From an uncultured Bacteroidales bacterium (lineage in GTDB: Bacteria > Bacteroidota > Bacteroidia > Bacteroidales > Bacteroidaceae): a DNA stretch of 64,000 nucleotides. Below the pieces are notes generated by a model. It had not been told where the DNA came from and did not search any database. It worked only from the letters and a program-made list of their open reading frames with translations. The position numbers were made by a program, and so were the translations under genes. The first letter of the stretch is position 1. Each line of letters begins with the position of its first letter. Below, in pieces: positions 24,393-31,614 of this stretch. The stretch lies in NCBI GenBank assembly GCA_902787555.1, contig CADAGO010000016.1, forward strand, positions 1 to 64,000. The letters are read 5' to 3'.

Positions 24393-25622
24393 TTTTAGCC
24401 TCAATGTCATAGCGTTTTTGTGCGCATCGAGTTGTTCGTTGGCAGCCATCAGTTCTACGGTTGGACCGATGTTACGGATGCCTTCTGCGGTCAGTTCCTG
24501 GAAGGTAATCTTACGGATGAAGCTGTCGAGCGACACCCCGCTGTACGCCTTTGCATAGCCGCTTGTCGGTAGCGTGTGATTCGTTCCCGATGCATAGTCG
24601 CCTGCACTTTCACACGAGTAGTTGCCGAGGAACACAGAGCCAGCATTCACCACTTTCTCTGCTACTTCCATATAGTCTTTCGTAGCAATGATGAGATGCT
24701 CTGGGGCATAGTCGTTGATGAGTTCTATTGCTTCATCCATCGTGTCCACACGAATCATCTTGCTATACGTGAGCGACACACTTGCAATCTCCTTGCGGGG
24801 CAGCAAGTCCAACTGCCGCTTCACTTCTTTGTCCACAGCATCCAGCAACGTCTGGCTGGTTGTCACCAGTACGGCTTGCGAATCCACTCCATGCTCTGCT
24901 TGCGACAGGAAGTCGGCAGCCACGAAGGCAGGATTGGCTGTCTCGTCGGCAATAATCGCCACCTCGCTGGGTCCTGCAGGCATATCGATGGCTACATCGT
25001 GCAGGCTCACCATCTGCTTGGCAGCCATCACGTACTGGTTGCCCGGACCGAATATCTTATACACCTTGGGCACCGATTCCGTTCCGTAGGCCATTGCTCC
25101 GATAGCCTGCACCCCTCCTATTTTATATATGGTGTCCACGCCCGCAATCTTTGCAGCCACAAGGATGGCAGGATGTAGCTTGCCTTCACGGTTTGGAGGA
25201 GAGCACAGTACGATTTGCTTACAGCCTGCTATCTTAGCAGGAGTAGCCAGCATCAGTACGGTTGAGAACAGCGGAGCCGTTCCGCCCGGGATATACAGTC
25301 CCACCTTCTCTATCGCAACCGCTTTCTGCCAACAGGTCACCCCAGGCTGAGTCACTACCTTCTTCCCTACAAAACGCTGAGCCTCATGGAAGGTCTTGAT
25401 GTTCTGATGCGCCATCTGGAGCGCAGCCTTCAGGTCATCTCCCACCTGCGCCTCAGCCTCACGGATCTCCTCATCGGTCACCTTCAGCGAATCCAGAGCC
25501 ACCTTGTCGAACTTCTGCTCATATTCCTTCACAGCAGCATCGCCTCGCCGACGGATGTCATCAAGTACGCCGCCGACAACGCTGTTCAGTTCTGCCGCTT
25601 CTTTATGTGGTCGGGTAATCAT
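24360..25622 (-). CDS. hisD: Histidinol dehydrogenase
   Basis: The 420-residue enzyme is close to the usual length and catalyses the last two steps of histidine synthesis with NAD and zinc. Signatures are Y-I-P-G-G-T-A-P-L-F-S-T-V, I-G-G-V-Q-A-I-G-A-M-A-Y-G-T, the A-G-P-S-E-V-A-I-I-A-D loop, L-S-Q-A-E-H-G and N-H-T-L-P-T-S-G. The C-terminal tail T-S-P-A-P-S-Q-K-G-E does not look like HisD and comes from a palindromic repeat. The ATG overlaps the stop codon of the lipoprotein gene upstream (ATGA), indicating coupled translation. Confidence 0.95.
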   Translation of the reverse strand: MITRPHKEAAELNSVVGGVLDDIRRRGDAAVKEYEQKFDKVALDSLKVTDEEIREAEAQVGDDLKAALQMAHQNIKTFHEAQRFVGKKVVTQPGVTCWQKAVAIEKVGLYIPGGTAPLFSTVLMLATPAKIAGCKQIVLCSPPNREGKLHPAILVAAKIAGVDTIYKIGGVQAIGAMAYGTESVPKVYKIFGPGNQYVMAAKQMVSLHDVAIDMPAGPSEVAIIADETANPAFVAADFLSQAEHGVDSQAVLVTTSQTLLDAVDKEVKRQLDLLPRKEIASVSLTYSKMIRVDTMDEAIELINDYAPEHLIIATKDYMEVAEKVVNAGSVFLGNYSCESAGDYASGTNHTLPTSGYAKAYSGVSLDSFIRKITFQELTAEGIRNIGPTVELMAANEQLDAHKNAMTLRLKTSPAPSQKGE

Positions 25623-26362
25623 TTCCTTTCAAATGTATCTCCGTTCCAAATGAACGTTATTTCACTCGTTTTTGCCGAATCATTCTCTTCGTCATAGACG
25701 TAATTATACACAATGATGTCCTTACCTTCTTGAGGCAGTCTCAAAGCATAGTCATCAGGATTCTTCATGTACTCTTCAAAAATGGCATTCACGTCAGCAT
25801 CAGGAGTCATCACATCCGTAGCCGGATCATAGTCGTAGAACACCAGCAGAATCTCTGCATACGCACCACTTTCATGAGCTTCCTCCATGTAGGCAGCAAA
25901 CAGCTTATGGCCGTTCTTGCGGTTCCAGTAACATGCGTCCATAAACGGAGATGTTTCCACAAGCATCATGCACCTGGCAAAGCCGTTACGCTGGTCAACC
26001 TCGACATCATACATCAGACCATCAACACTTATGGGCTCGCCATCGTTGTTTGGAGTTTTCAGATACTCTCCCATCGCATTGACGGTCTCACATTGCGGAT
26101 ATGTCTGACAGAAAGCCTTGGCAAGCTGTTCGATACCCACCTTACCCTCACCTGTGCCCACGTTGATGGACTTGTCAGCCCACGTTTTCCGGATGGAGAT
26201 GATGCCTGTAGGGTCGTCCGACGAGGATTGTGTATCCTCCTCTTCCTGTGTCACTTCCGACTGCTTTTCAGTCTCTACAGCCTGGCTGTCTGTCGTCTGA
26301 TTGCCGCCACAAGCCGACACCATCAGCCCTACAGCCAAAAACGTTAATATCTTACTTTTCAT
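25619..26362 (-). CDS. Unknown lipoprotein inserted between hisG and hisD
   Basis: I do not recognise a family. A signal peptide ends in a lipobox (M-V-S-A-C18), followed by a 35-residue Gln/Glu/Ser/Thr-rich tether. The rest (about 55-247) is a soluble alpha/beta domain with acidic composition and few Cys. It is probably anchored in the envelope, facing the periplasm or cell surface. The gene occupies the gap between hisG and hisD, where Bacteroidales his operons normally have none, and it overlaps hisD by four bases. Histidine-related function is not implied by sequence; co-expression with his genes is. Confidence 0.8.
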   Translation of the reverse strand: MKSKILTFLAVGLMVSACGGNQTTDSQAVETEKQSEVTQEEEDTQSSSDDPTGIISIRKTWADKSINVGTGEGKVGIEQLAKAFCQTYPQCETVNAMGEYLKTPNNDGEPISVDGLMYDVEVDQRNGFARCMMLVETSPFMDACYWNRKNGHKLFAAYMEEAHESGAYAEILLVFYDYDPATDVMTPDADVNAIFEEYMKNPDDYALRLPQEGKDIIVYNYVYDEENDSAKTSEITFIWNGDTFERK

Positions 26363-26417
26363 ATCTTTTTACCTTAATTAATACCATGAAGTTAACACTA
26401 CGTCAACGAGCTGCTTC

Positions 26418-27269
26418 CTACAATATCATCTTCTCAATCGGCAGCACCAGGATACCCTCGGCACCCAGTCGTTTCAGCTGTCCGATGATTTCCCAGAAAC
26501 GCTTCTCGTCGAGTACCGTATGGATACTGCTCCATCCTTCCGTCGCAAGCGGCATCACGGTCGGACTCTTGATACCCGGCAGCACTTCGATAATCTCCTT
26601 CACCTTCTCCGTAGGAGCATTCATCAGCACATATTTCTTATCTTCCGCAGCACGTACAGCCTCGAAGCGGAACAACAGTTCCTTCAGTATCTCCTGCTTC
26701 TCAGCATCCATGTGCTTGTTGCCGATAAGCAGGGCCTCGCTCTTCATCACCACCTCCACTTCGCGCAGGTTGTTGCTCACGAGCGTAGAACCGCTGCTCA
26801 CGATATCGAAGATACCGTCGGCCAGACCAATGCCTGGAGCAATCTCCACAGAGCCCTGAATCACATGCACGTCGAGCTTAATGCCCTGCGCCTTCATGTA
26901 GTCCTTCAGAATCTTCGGGTAACTCGTCGCAATCTTCTTGCCGTCAAACCATTGCAGACCCGTGTAGTTCTCATGCTTGGGGATAGCAAGCGACAGGCGG
27001 CATTTGCTGAAGCCCAGACGCTTGATGATGTCTGCATCCACATCACGCTCCACAAACTCGTTCTCACCCACGATACCTATATCTGCCACACCGTCGGCAA
27101 CGGTCTGAGGGATGTCGTCATCTCTCAGGTATAATACCTCTAAGGGGAAGTTAGATGCTTCGACAAGCAACGTGCGTTTCACGCTCGATATCTTGATTCC
27201 TGCTTCCTGCAGGATATTCATTGTCTCTTCGTAGAGACGACCTTTCGACTGTATCGCTATTCTAATCAT
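26418..27269 (-). CDS. hisG: ATP phosphoribosyltransferase (long form)
   Basis: At 283 residues this is the long HisG type, with a regulatory ACT-like domain at about 205-283 that normally gives feedback inhibition by histidine. The catalytic part begins I-R-I-A-I-Q-S-K-G-R-L and holds the A-D-I-G-I-V-G-E-N and D-I-V-S-S-G-S-T-L PRPP-binding motifs. It catalyses the first step of histidine synthesis. It is the first gene of the cluster, with a -7 box about 28 bases before the ATG. No histidine-rich leader peptide was seen. Confidence 0.96.
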   Translation of the reverse strand: MIRIAIQSKGRLYEETMNILQEAGIKISSVKRTLLVEASNFPLEVLYLRDDDIPQTVADGVADIGIVGENEFVERDVDADIIKRLGFSKCRLSLAIPKHENYTGLQWFDGKKIATSYPKILKDYMKAQGIKLDVHVIQGSVEIAPGIGLADGIFDIVSSGSTLVSNNLREVEVVMKSEALLIGNKHMDAEKQEILKELLFRFEAVRAAEDKKYVLMNAPTEKVKEIIEVLPGIKSPTVMPLATEGWSSIHTVLDEKRFWEIIGQLKRLGAEGILVLPIEKMIL

Positions 27270-27296
27270 TTTCTTCTATCGTTTTCTTTCACGCTG

Positions 27297-27304
27297 CAAA
27301 GGTA
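27297..27304 (-). promoter_or_regulatory. -7 box of his operon
   Basis: TACCTTTG on the minus strand lies 28 bases before the hisG ATG. No good TTTG is visible 19-21 bases upstream. Confidence 0.55.
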
Positions 27305-27695
27305 CGAAATAATTACCATTTATACACCTGCTATTGACTATTTTTTGCAAATGGACATGAAAAAAGGAGCACCGCATACTCATTTTATAAAGAATGCCCC
27401 ATCACGTCATCACGACGTAGCGTGACTTGATGCCGATAGGTCTTGAGTGAAAAATATTTACTTCTCCTTAATTCAACGCTCTCAAGATTCTTTTCATCTT
27501 TATTGCAAGTTTCGTTTTGGCACGTGTTGTTTTCGTGATGAACGACATCCCTATATCATGTGTCATTTTTTATTGCTACCTTTGTGGAGTGAAGTTAAAA
27601 GGGACTTCCGTTTATGATATAGCAATTCACAATAATCAATTATGTTTCCATTTGTAAAATCTTCAACAATCAACAGAAAAATAACTAAAAGAACA
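27305..27695. other. Intergenic region between hisG and exported ArsC gene
   Basis: No gene is supported. An imperfect inverted repeat (CATCACGTCA with TGACTTGATG, about 27398-27431) may be a structured element. A -7 box (TACCTTTG, 27577-27584) serves the plus-strand gene. The rest is AT-rich with no repeat I can name. Confidence 0.5.
27577..27584 (+). promoter_or_regulatory. -7 box of ArsC-like gene
   Basis: TACCTTTG fits the -7 consensus; the leader to ATG 27696 would be about 105 bases. Confidence 0.5.
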
Positions 27696-28211
27696 ATGAA
27701 AACAATCCAGAAACTTCTATTGGTGTGTTTTGCCCTTCTGATGGGTGCAAACGCGATGAATGCACAAAAACATGGTATTAAGGTGCTGGTGCTTTGTACT
27801 GGCAACACCTGCCGGAGTCAGATGGCTCATGGCTTGCTTGAATCTTACGGAAAGGACTTGGCAGTCTATTCTGGCGGAGTCAAAGCCGAACCTCGTGTCA
27901 ACCCCAAAGCGGTGCTGGTCATGCGCGAGATGGGCATCGACATCAGCGACCACAAGCCTTGTAAAGTGGATGAGTATATGGATGAAGATTGGGATTATGT
28001 CATCACCGTGTGCGACAATGCCGACAAGACCTGCCCCGTATTCCGTGGCAACGTGAAGCACCGCATCCACATGCCTTTCGAAGACCCCAGCAAGGTAACA
28101 GAAGGTACATATGAGTTCAAAATGAACGAATACCGTCGCATTCGCGATGAAATCAACGACAAGTTCTTCAAGCTCTACTGCGAGATGGAAGAGAGAAAGC
28201 CGAAGAAATGA
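27696..28211 (+). CDS. Arsenate reductase-like protein with signal peptide
   Basis: The C-terminal 145 residues are a thioredoxin-coupled ArsC of the low-molecular-weight phosphatase fold. The catalytic loop C34-T-G-N-T-C-R40-S and the redox cysteines C106 and C113 are all present; the gaps of 72 and 7 residues equal those of the S. aureus pI258 enzyme (C10, C82, C89). In front lies an apparent signal peptide (M-K-T-I-Q-K-L-L-L-V, cut near M-N-A-Q), unusual for a normally cytoplasmic enzyme. I chose ATG 27696; ATG 27642 would add 18 polar residues before it. No arsR, acr3 or arsM is nearby. It may reduce arsenate or dephosphorylate an unknown periplasmic substrate. Confidence 0.8.
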   Translation: MKTIQKLLLVCFALLMGANAMNAQKHGIKVLVLCTGNTCRSQMAHGLLESYGKDLAVYSGGVKAEPRVNPKAVLVMREMGIDISDHKPCKVDEYMDEDWDYVITVCDNADKTCPVFRGNVKHRIHMPFEDPSKVTEGTYEFKMNEYRRIRDEINDKFFKLYCEMEERKPKK

Positions 28212-28227
28212 GCGGTTGTGTTGTTGC

Positions 28228-28262
28228 CTCTTATTCCTCCCTTTCGGGAGAGTCAGAGGGGG
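28228..28262. repeat. GC-rich palindromic repeat after ArsC-like gene
   Basis: CTCCC-TTTC-GGGAG followed by AGTCAGAGGGGG has the same layout as the element at 63867-63893 (hairpin, then TTAGAGAGGGG). Confidence 0.5.
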
Positions 28263-28271
28263 CATTAAACC

Positions 28272-28370
28272 CTAAACTCTAGTCTGTTTGTAACTCACGC
28301 GGGCGTAAAGCTTACCCGCCTGCTCGGATTCCGAATTCTCGGTCACCTTCGATAGATAAAGTTCAATCAT
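28272..28370 (-). pseudogene. Truncated second copy of HU-like gene
   Basis: From an ATG at 28370 the frame repeats the first 28 residues of the gene at 1-83, then diverges to Q-T-R-V and stops at 28272. Homology ends at about 28288, so the body of the gene is missing. Its promoter and leader are still intact. It looks like the break point of a deletion or an old insertion. Confidence 0.75.
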
Positions 28371-28408
28371 ACCTGTTGTGTCCGGGTGGCTGCATCCCGC
28401 CTGTAACC
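28288..28408. repeat. Second copy of the 94-bp HU-like 5' region
   Basis: 28288-28381 matches 1-94 nearly base for base, and 28381-28408 matches 133-159. The two copies are 28.3 kb apart in direct orientation, so recombination between them would delete or loop out most of the left half of the window. Confidence 0.85.
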
Positions 28409-28426
28409 CACTCTTGAATTACGGTA

Positions 28427-28457
28427 CAAAGTTACGAAAATATTTCAATTATGCAAA
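28427..28457 (-). promoter_or_regulatory. Promoter of truncated HU-like gene
   Basis: On the minus strand TTTG (28457-28454), 19 bases and TAACTTTG (28434-28427) form an intact Bacteroidota promoter although the gene is broken. Confidence 0.6.
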
Positions 28458-28548
28458 TATTTCAGCAACTTTTTTGCAACTTTTTTGCAATTATTTTCCG
28501 TACACAATACCTTGGCATTATTGCCCGATAGCAGTGAGTTGTCGGCGG

Positions 28549-28904
28549 TTAAGGACCCTTGGTCTGTCGTTGCTTCGACCATTCCAGCAATTTGTCAGTC
28601 TCAGCATCATCGTGCTGACGGAAATCACGATTAATTGCCTCCACAAGTAGTGGAAATTGACCCTTGTTACAGCCAGAATCGCCCACCAAATTGGCCATCA
28701 TGCCACATAATTCTTTCCAAGTGAGGTCTGGGTATTGAAATTCAGAAGCGCTGACATGTGCGCCAAGTACAGGGAAAACATCGGAACCAAGGGTTCGTGC
28801 ATATCTTTTGAAGTCTGGCTCAACATGAGCTTGATGGCCTCTAAGCCATTACCATTGAGGCTTGGCATTTCGGGCGCTGTTGGTTTTGTAATATCGTACT
28901 TCAT
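28549..28904 (-). pseudogene. Frameshifted 5' remnant of a DUF3987-type gene
   Basis: One frame starts at ATG 28904 (M-K-Y-D-I-T-K-P-T-A-P-E) and runs to about 28790; the next frame then continues with V-L-G-A-H-V-S-A-S-E-F-Q-Y-P-D-L-T-W and G-D-S-G-C-N-K-G-Q-F, ending at a TAA at 28549. The second part resembles the segment around the P-loop region of DUF3987-type proteins such as the one at 3012-5027. A single frameshift and a missing 3' part make it non-functional. It belongs with the broken HU-like gene and the fragment at 29126. Confidence 0.65.
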
Positions 28905-28951
28905 ATTTCTTTGTTTTTTGCTTTTTAGATGAAACTTAAAATGGGGCCAGG

Positions 28952-29108
28952 CGTTCAGCGTTTCAGAGTTCAGTTGTTTCAGTTGATTCCGAGGGGTTTC
29001 AATTCTCCATATATATATATAATATATTGATTATTAGATAGTTACACACTATATATAACTGATATACATATACTACCGAACTACTGAACTAACTGAACGC
29101 TGAAACAC
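28952..29108. repeat. GTTCAG-rich inverted repeats flanking an AT-rich core
   Basis: The left arm (28952-28984) contains GTTCAGCGTTTCAG and GTTCAGTTG; the right arm (29078-29108) contains CTGAACGCTGAAAC and ACTGAACT in opposite orientation. Between them is a TATATA-rich stretch (29011-29070). The layout resembles an iteron or origin-like region upstream of the DUF3987 remnant, but no initiator gene is nearby. Confidence 0.45.
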
Positions 29109-29125
29109 GCTGGTCTTGTTGATAC

Positions 29126-29266
29126 TCACTCTTCTACGAGGCCTTTAAGCGCCTTGCGCAATTCGTTACACACTCCGATGGCATAGCCGTCGACCGTGAA
29201 CCCAGTCACTTTCCTTAAAGGCTTGAAGTTAGGCCACAGGCTGCCGTCAGCTGACTCAGGTGTTAA
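29126..29266 (-). pseudogene. C-terminal gene fragment, family unknown
   Basis: The minus strand reads ...S-L-W-P-N-F-K-P-L-R-K-V-T-G-F-T-V-D-G and ends E-L-R-K-A-L-K-G-L-V-E-E before TGA at 29126. In-frame TGA at 29267-29269 ends it upstream, inside a 33-bp repeat. The composition is protein-like, so I read it as the 3' end of a lost gene; I cannot name the family. Confidence 0.4.
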
Positions 29267-29360
29267 TCACCTAAAAATGTAGGCTAGTGACAGGTAAGTT
29301 ACACTTTTGTCGATTGGTCTTTGAGGCGTTAATCACCCAGAAATGTAGGCTAGTGACAGG
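29262..29360. repeat. Pair of 33-bp direct repeats
   Basis: 29262-29294 and 29328-29360 share GTTAATCACC and AAATGTAGGCTAGTGACAGG with two differences, spaced by 66 bases. The left copy abuts the end of the gene fragment at 29126-29266. Confidence 0.7.
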
Positions 29361-29419
29361 ACTTGGGCTGTTTATTTGTTTTTGGGTTGATAGTATTAGT
29401 TGCTTCTGTTTGTTGATTC

Positions 29420-30166
29420 TTAGAGTCCCAGCTTCTGCACCATAGCCTCTGCTTGGGTGAGGCTGTCAAGCTTGCCCACATCAAGCAGCTGGAGGTCGTG
29501 ACGGATATCGGCTCGGATGACGGCTTTGTCGCATACAGAAAGGTAGAAATCCATGATGGGGAATCGGGCGGGCCATGTGTCCATCAAGGGAAGGAGCGAC
29601 TGTGAGACGATATGGATGCCGGAAAAGGCGAATTTGCGACATCGCTCCACTTCTAAGTCTTTGTATGGGCTGCGCACTTCGCCTGTCGCGATATTGGTCC
29701 ACCCTACCAGTCGGTTGTCGTCGTCGAAGAGCAGGTAGCGGTTGGTAGTGCGCTGGCTGACGATGAGGGTGGCTGCTACATCGGGGTCGTCGGCATGTTG
29801 CTGATAGAACGCTCCGAGGTGGACATTGCTGAGGATATCGACGTTGTGAATCAGTATCGGGGCACTATTATTAAATAAAGGTGCTGCTTGCCTAAGTCCC
29901 CCACCCGTTTCTAAGAGCTGACTGCGTTCGTCGCTGAAACTGATAGGGATGTCGAAACCATGCTGAGCCTCAACGAAACCGATGATTTGCTCTGCGAAAT
30001 GATGGATGTTGATGACGATCTCGGGGTCGTTGCATTCACGCTTTATCTTCTCGATAAGGATTTGCAAAAGCGGACGCCCTCCAACGGGCACCAACGCCTT
30101 GGGCATGGTGTCGGTAAGAGGTTTGAGGCGGGTGCCTAGACCGGCTGCAAGGATGAAGATATTCAT
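29420..30166 (-). CDS. Nucleotidyltransferase, MurU-like
   Basis: The 248-residue protein is a sugar-phosphate nucleotidyltransferase with the N-terminal signature A-A-G-L-G-T-R-L-K-P-L and P-K-A-L-V-P-V, the H-N-V-D-I-L-S metal motif near 115 and a left-handed-helix-free C-terminus. This length and layout fit MurU, which makes UDP-MurNAc from MurNAc-1-phosphate in cell-wall recycling. The upstream gene encodes an AmgK-like kinase, the usual partner, and its stop overlaps this start by one base. Other sugar-1-phosphate substrates remain possible. Confidence 0.8.
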   Translation of the reverse strand: MNIFILAAGLGTRLKPLTDTMPKALVPVGGRPLLQILIEKIKRECNDPEIVINIHHFAEQIIGFVEAQHGFDIPISFSDERSQLLETGGGLRQAAPLFNNSAPILIHNVDILSNVHLGAFYQQHADDPDVAATLIVSQRTTNRYLLFDDDNRLVGWTNIATGEVRSPYKDLEVERCRKFAFSGIHIVSQSLLPLMDTWPARFPIMDFYLSVCDKAVIRADIRHDLQLLDVGKLDSLTQAEAMVQKLGL

Positions 30167-31614
30167 TATTCTATGACCTGTGTGATATTTTGTTCCCGAT
30201 GGCAGAGGATGACTTTCACTCCGAACTTATCGTGCAGATGCTGCGCCATGTGCTGGGCACAATACACGCTGCGATGCTGTCCACCTGTACAACCGAAAGA
30301 CACCATGAGGCTGGTGAAATCGCGCTCGATGAATCGCTTGGCGTGGAAATCGACCAACGGATAGATATGTTCGAGGAAACTCAGTATCTCACCGTCTTTC
30401 TCCAGGAAGTCTATCACGGGTTTGTCGAGTCCAGTCATGTTTTTGTACTCGATATAGCGTCCCGGATTATTGGTACCGCGACAGTCGAACACATACCCTC
30501 CTCCATTACCGCTCTCGTCCTGAGGCACTCCGTTCTTGTAGGAGAAGCTGAACACCTTGACCACCAACGCCGGCCTGGCTGTCGTTTCTGGGTTGAAATG
30601 GCGTGACTGATGGTCTTTCACCAACATTTCTGCCACTTCTTTCAAGTAGGGATAGCTGTTGATGACGCCTTTCTTCACGAGCCAGTCGAGGTTTTTGATG
30701 GCTTGGGGAATGCTGTTGATGAAATACTGCTTCTTCTCCCACAATCCCCGATAGCCATAGGCTCCGAGAACCTGCATGGTGCGGAAAAGGACAAACTTAC
30801 GCAGATGGCGCACAAACTCTTCGCGTGAGATGGTGCGGTATTTTGCCATCGCTTGCAGATAGGTGTCGATGAGTTCCTCACGCAGTTCATCTGAGTAATT
30901 GGCTGATGCCTGCCACAAGAACGAAGCCACATCATAATAGATGGGTCCGCGACGACCGCCCTGATAGTCGATATAACGTGGTATGCCGTCCTTGATGATG
31001 ACGTTCCTTGATTGGAAATCGCGATAGAGGAAGTTGTTCACACAATCGGACATGATATCGACTGTGAGCGTCTGAAAGTCTTCCTGCAACTTCACTTCAT
31101 TGAACTCGATACCTGTGAGCTTCACGAAGCAGTACTTGAAGTAATTGAGGTCGAACATGATGCTCATCTCGTCCATCGACGCTACAGGATAGCATTGCTG
31201 GAACAGATAGCCGCTCGCTCCCTTGAACTGGAAGTCGGGCAGGTCGGTCATTACCTTGCGCAGCATCGCCCTGGCTGCCTCGTTATACTCGCCGTTCTCA
31301 TCCCTGTTGCTCTTGATATACTCATGCAGAGTCAGCGTTCCGAGGTCTTCCTGCAGGTAGCACAGGTGATCATCGCTGATGCCATAGACGGCAGGAACAG
31401 GGAGATGTTTCTCTGCAAAGAGTTTCGAGAGGTTATAGAATGCGAAATTCTCACCTGCCGAATGGCTGGTCACTCCATACATGGTGCTACCGTCATCGGC
31501 TGTGATGACAAAATACTTTCGGCTGCTTCCGCCTCCACCCATCAGATGTTCGATACTGACAGGCGTTTTACCCGTTGCCTGACGGTATAGCTGTTCTAAT
31601 CTTTCCTCTTCCAT
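30166..31614 (-). CDS. AmgK-like sugar kinase fused to RapZ C-terminal domain
   Basis: Residues 1-330 form an aminoglycoside-phosphotransferase-fold kinase like AmgK (MurNAc/GlcNAc anomeric kinase): G-G-G-G-S-S-R-K-Y (26-34) as the nucleotide loop, Y-R-D-F-Q-S-R-N (197-204) as the catalytic loop with Tyr for the usual His, and I-D-Y-Q-G (215-219) as metal site. Residues 350-482 match the C-terminal domain of RapZ, the part that senses glucosamine-6-phosphate in enterobacteria (F-D-C-R-G-T-N-N-P-G at 376-385, G-C-T-G-G-Q-H-R-S at 441-449). The RapZ N-terminal P-loop domain is absent. The fusion suggests amino-sugar recycling with a built-in sensor; the sensor role is inferred. Confidence 0.8.
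   Translation of the reverse strand: MEEERLEQLYRQATGKTPVSIEHLMGGGGSSRKYFVITADDGSTMYGVTSHSAGENFAFYNLSKLFAEKHLPVPAVYGISDDHLCYLQEDLGTLTLHEYIKSNRDENGEYNEAARAMLRKVMTDLPDFQFKGASGYLFQQCYPVASMDEMSIMFDLNYFKYCFVKLTGIEFNEVKLQEDFQTLTVDIMSDCVNNFLYRDFQSRNVIIKDGIPRYIDYQGGRRGPIYYDVASFLWQASANYSDELREELIDTYLQAMAKYRTISREEFVRHLRKFVLFRTMQVLGAYGYRGLWEKKQYFINSIPQAIKNLDWLVKKGVINSYPYLKEVAEMLVKDHQSRHFNPETTARPALVVKVFSFSYKNGVPQDESGNGGGYVFDCRGTNNPGRYIEYKNMTGLDKPVIDFLEKDGEILSFLEHIYPLVDFHAKRFIERDFTSLMVSFGCTGGQHRSVYCAQHMAQHLHDKFGVKVILCHREQNITQVIE

Noticed and set aside
27241..27304. Histidine attenuator leader before hisG
   Set aside because: The distance from the -7 box to the ATG is about 28 bases, too short, and no His-rich leader frame exists.
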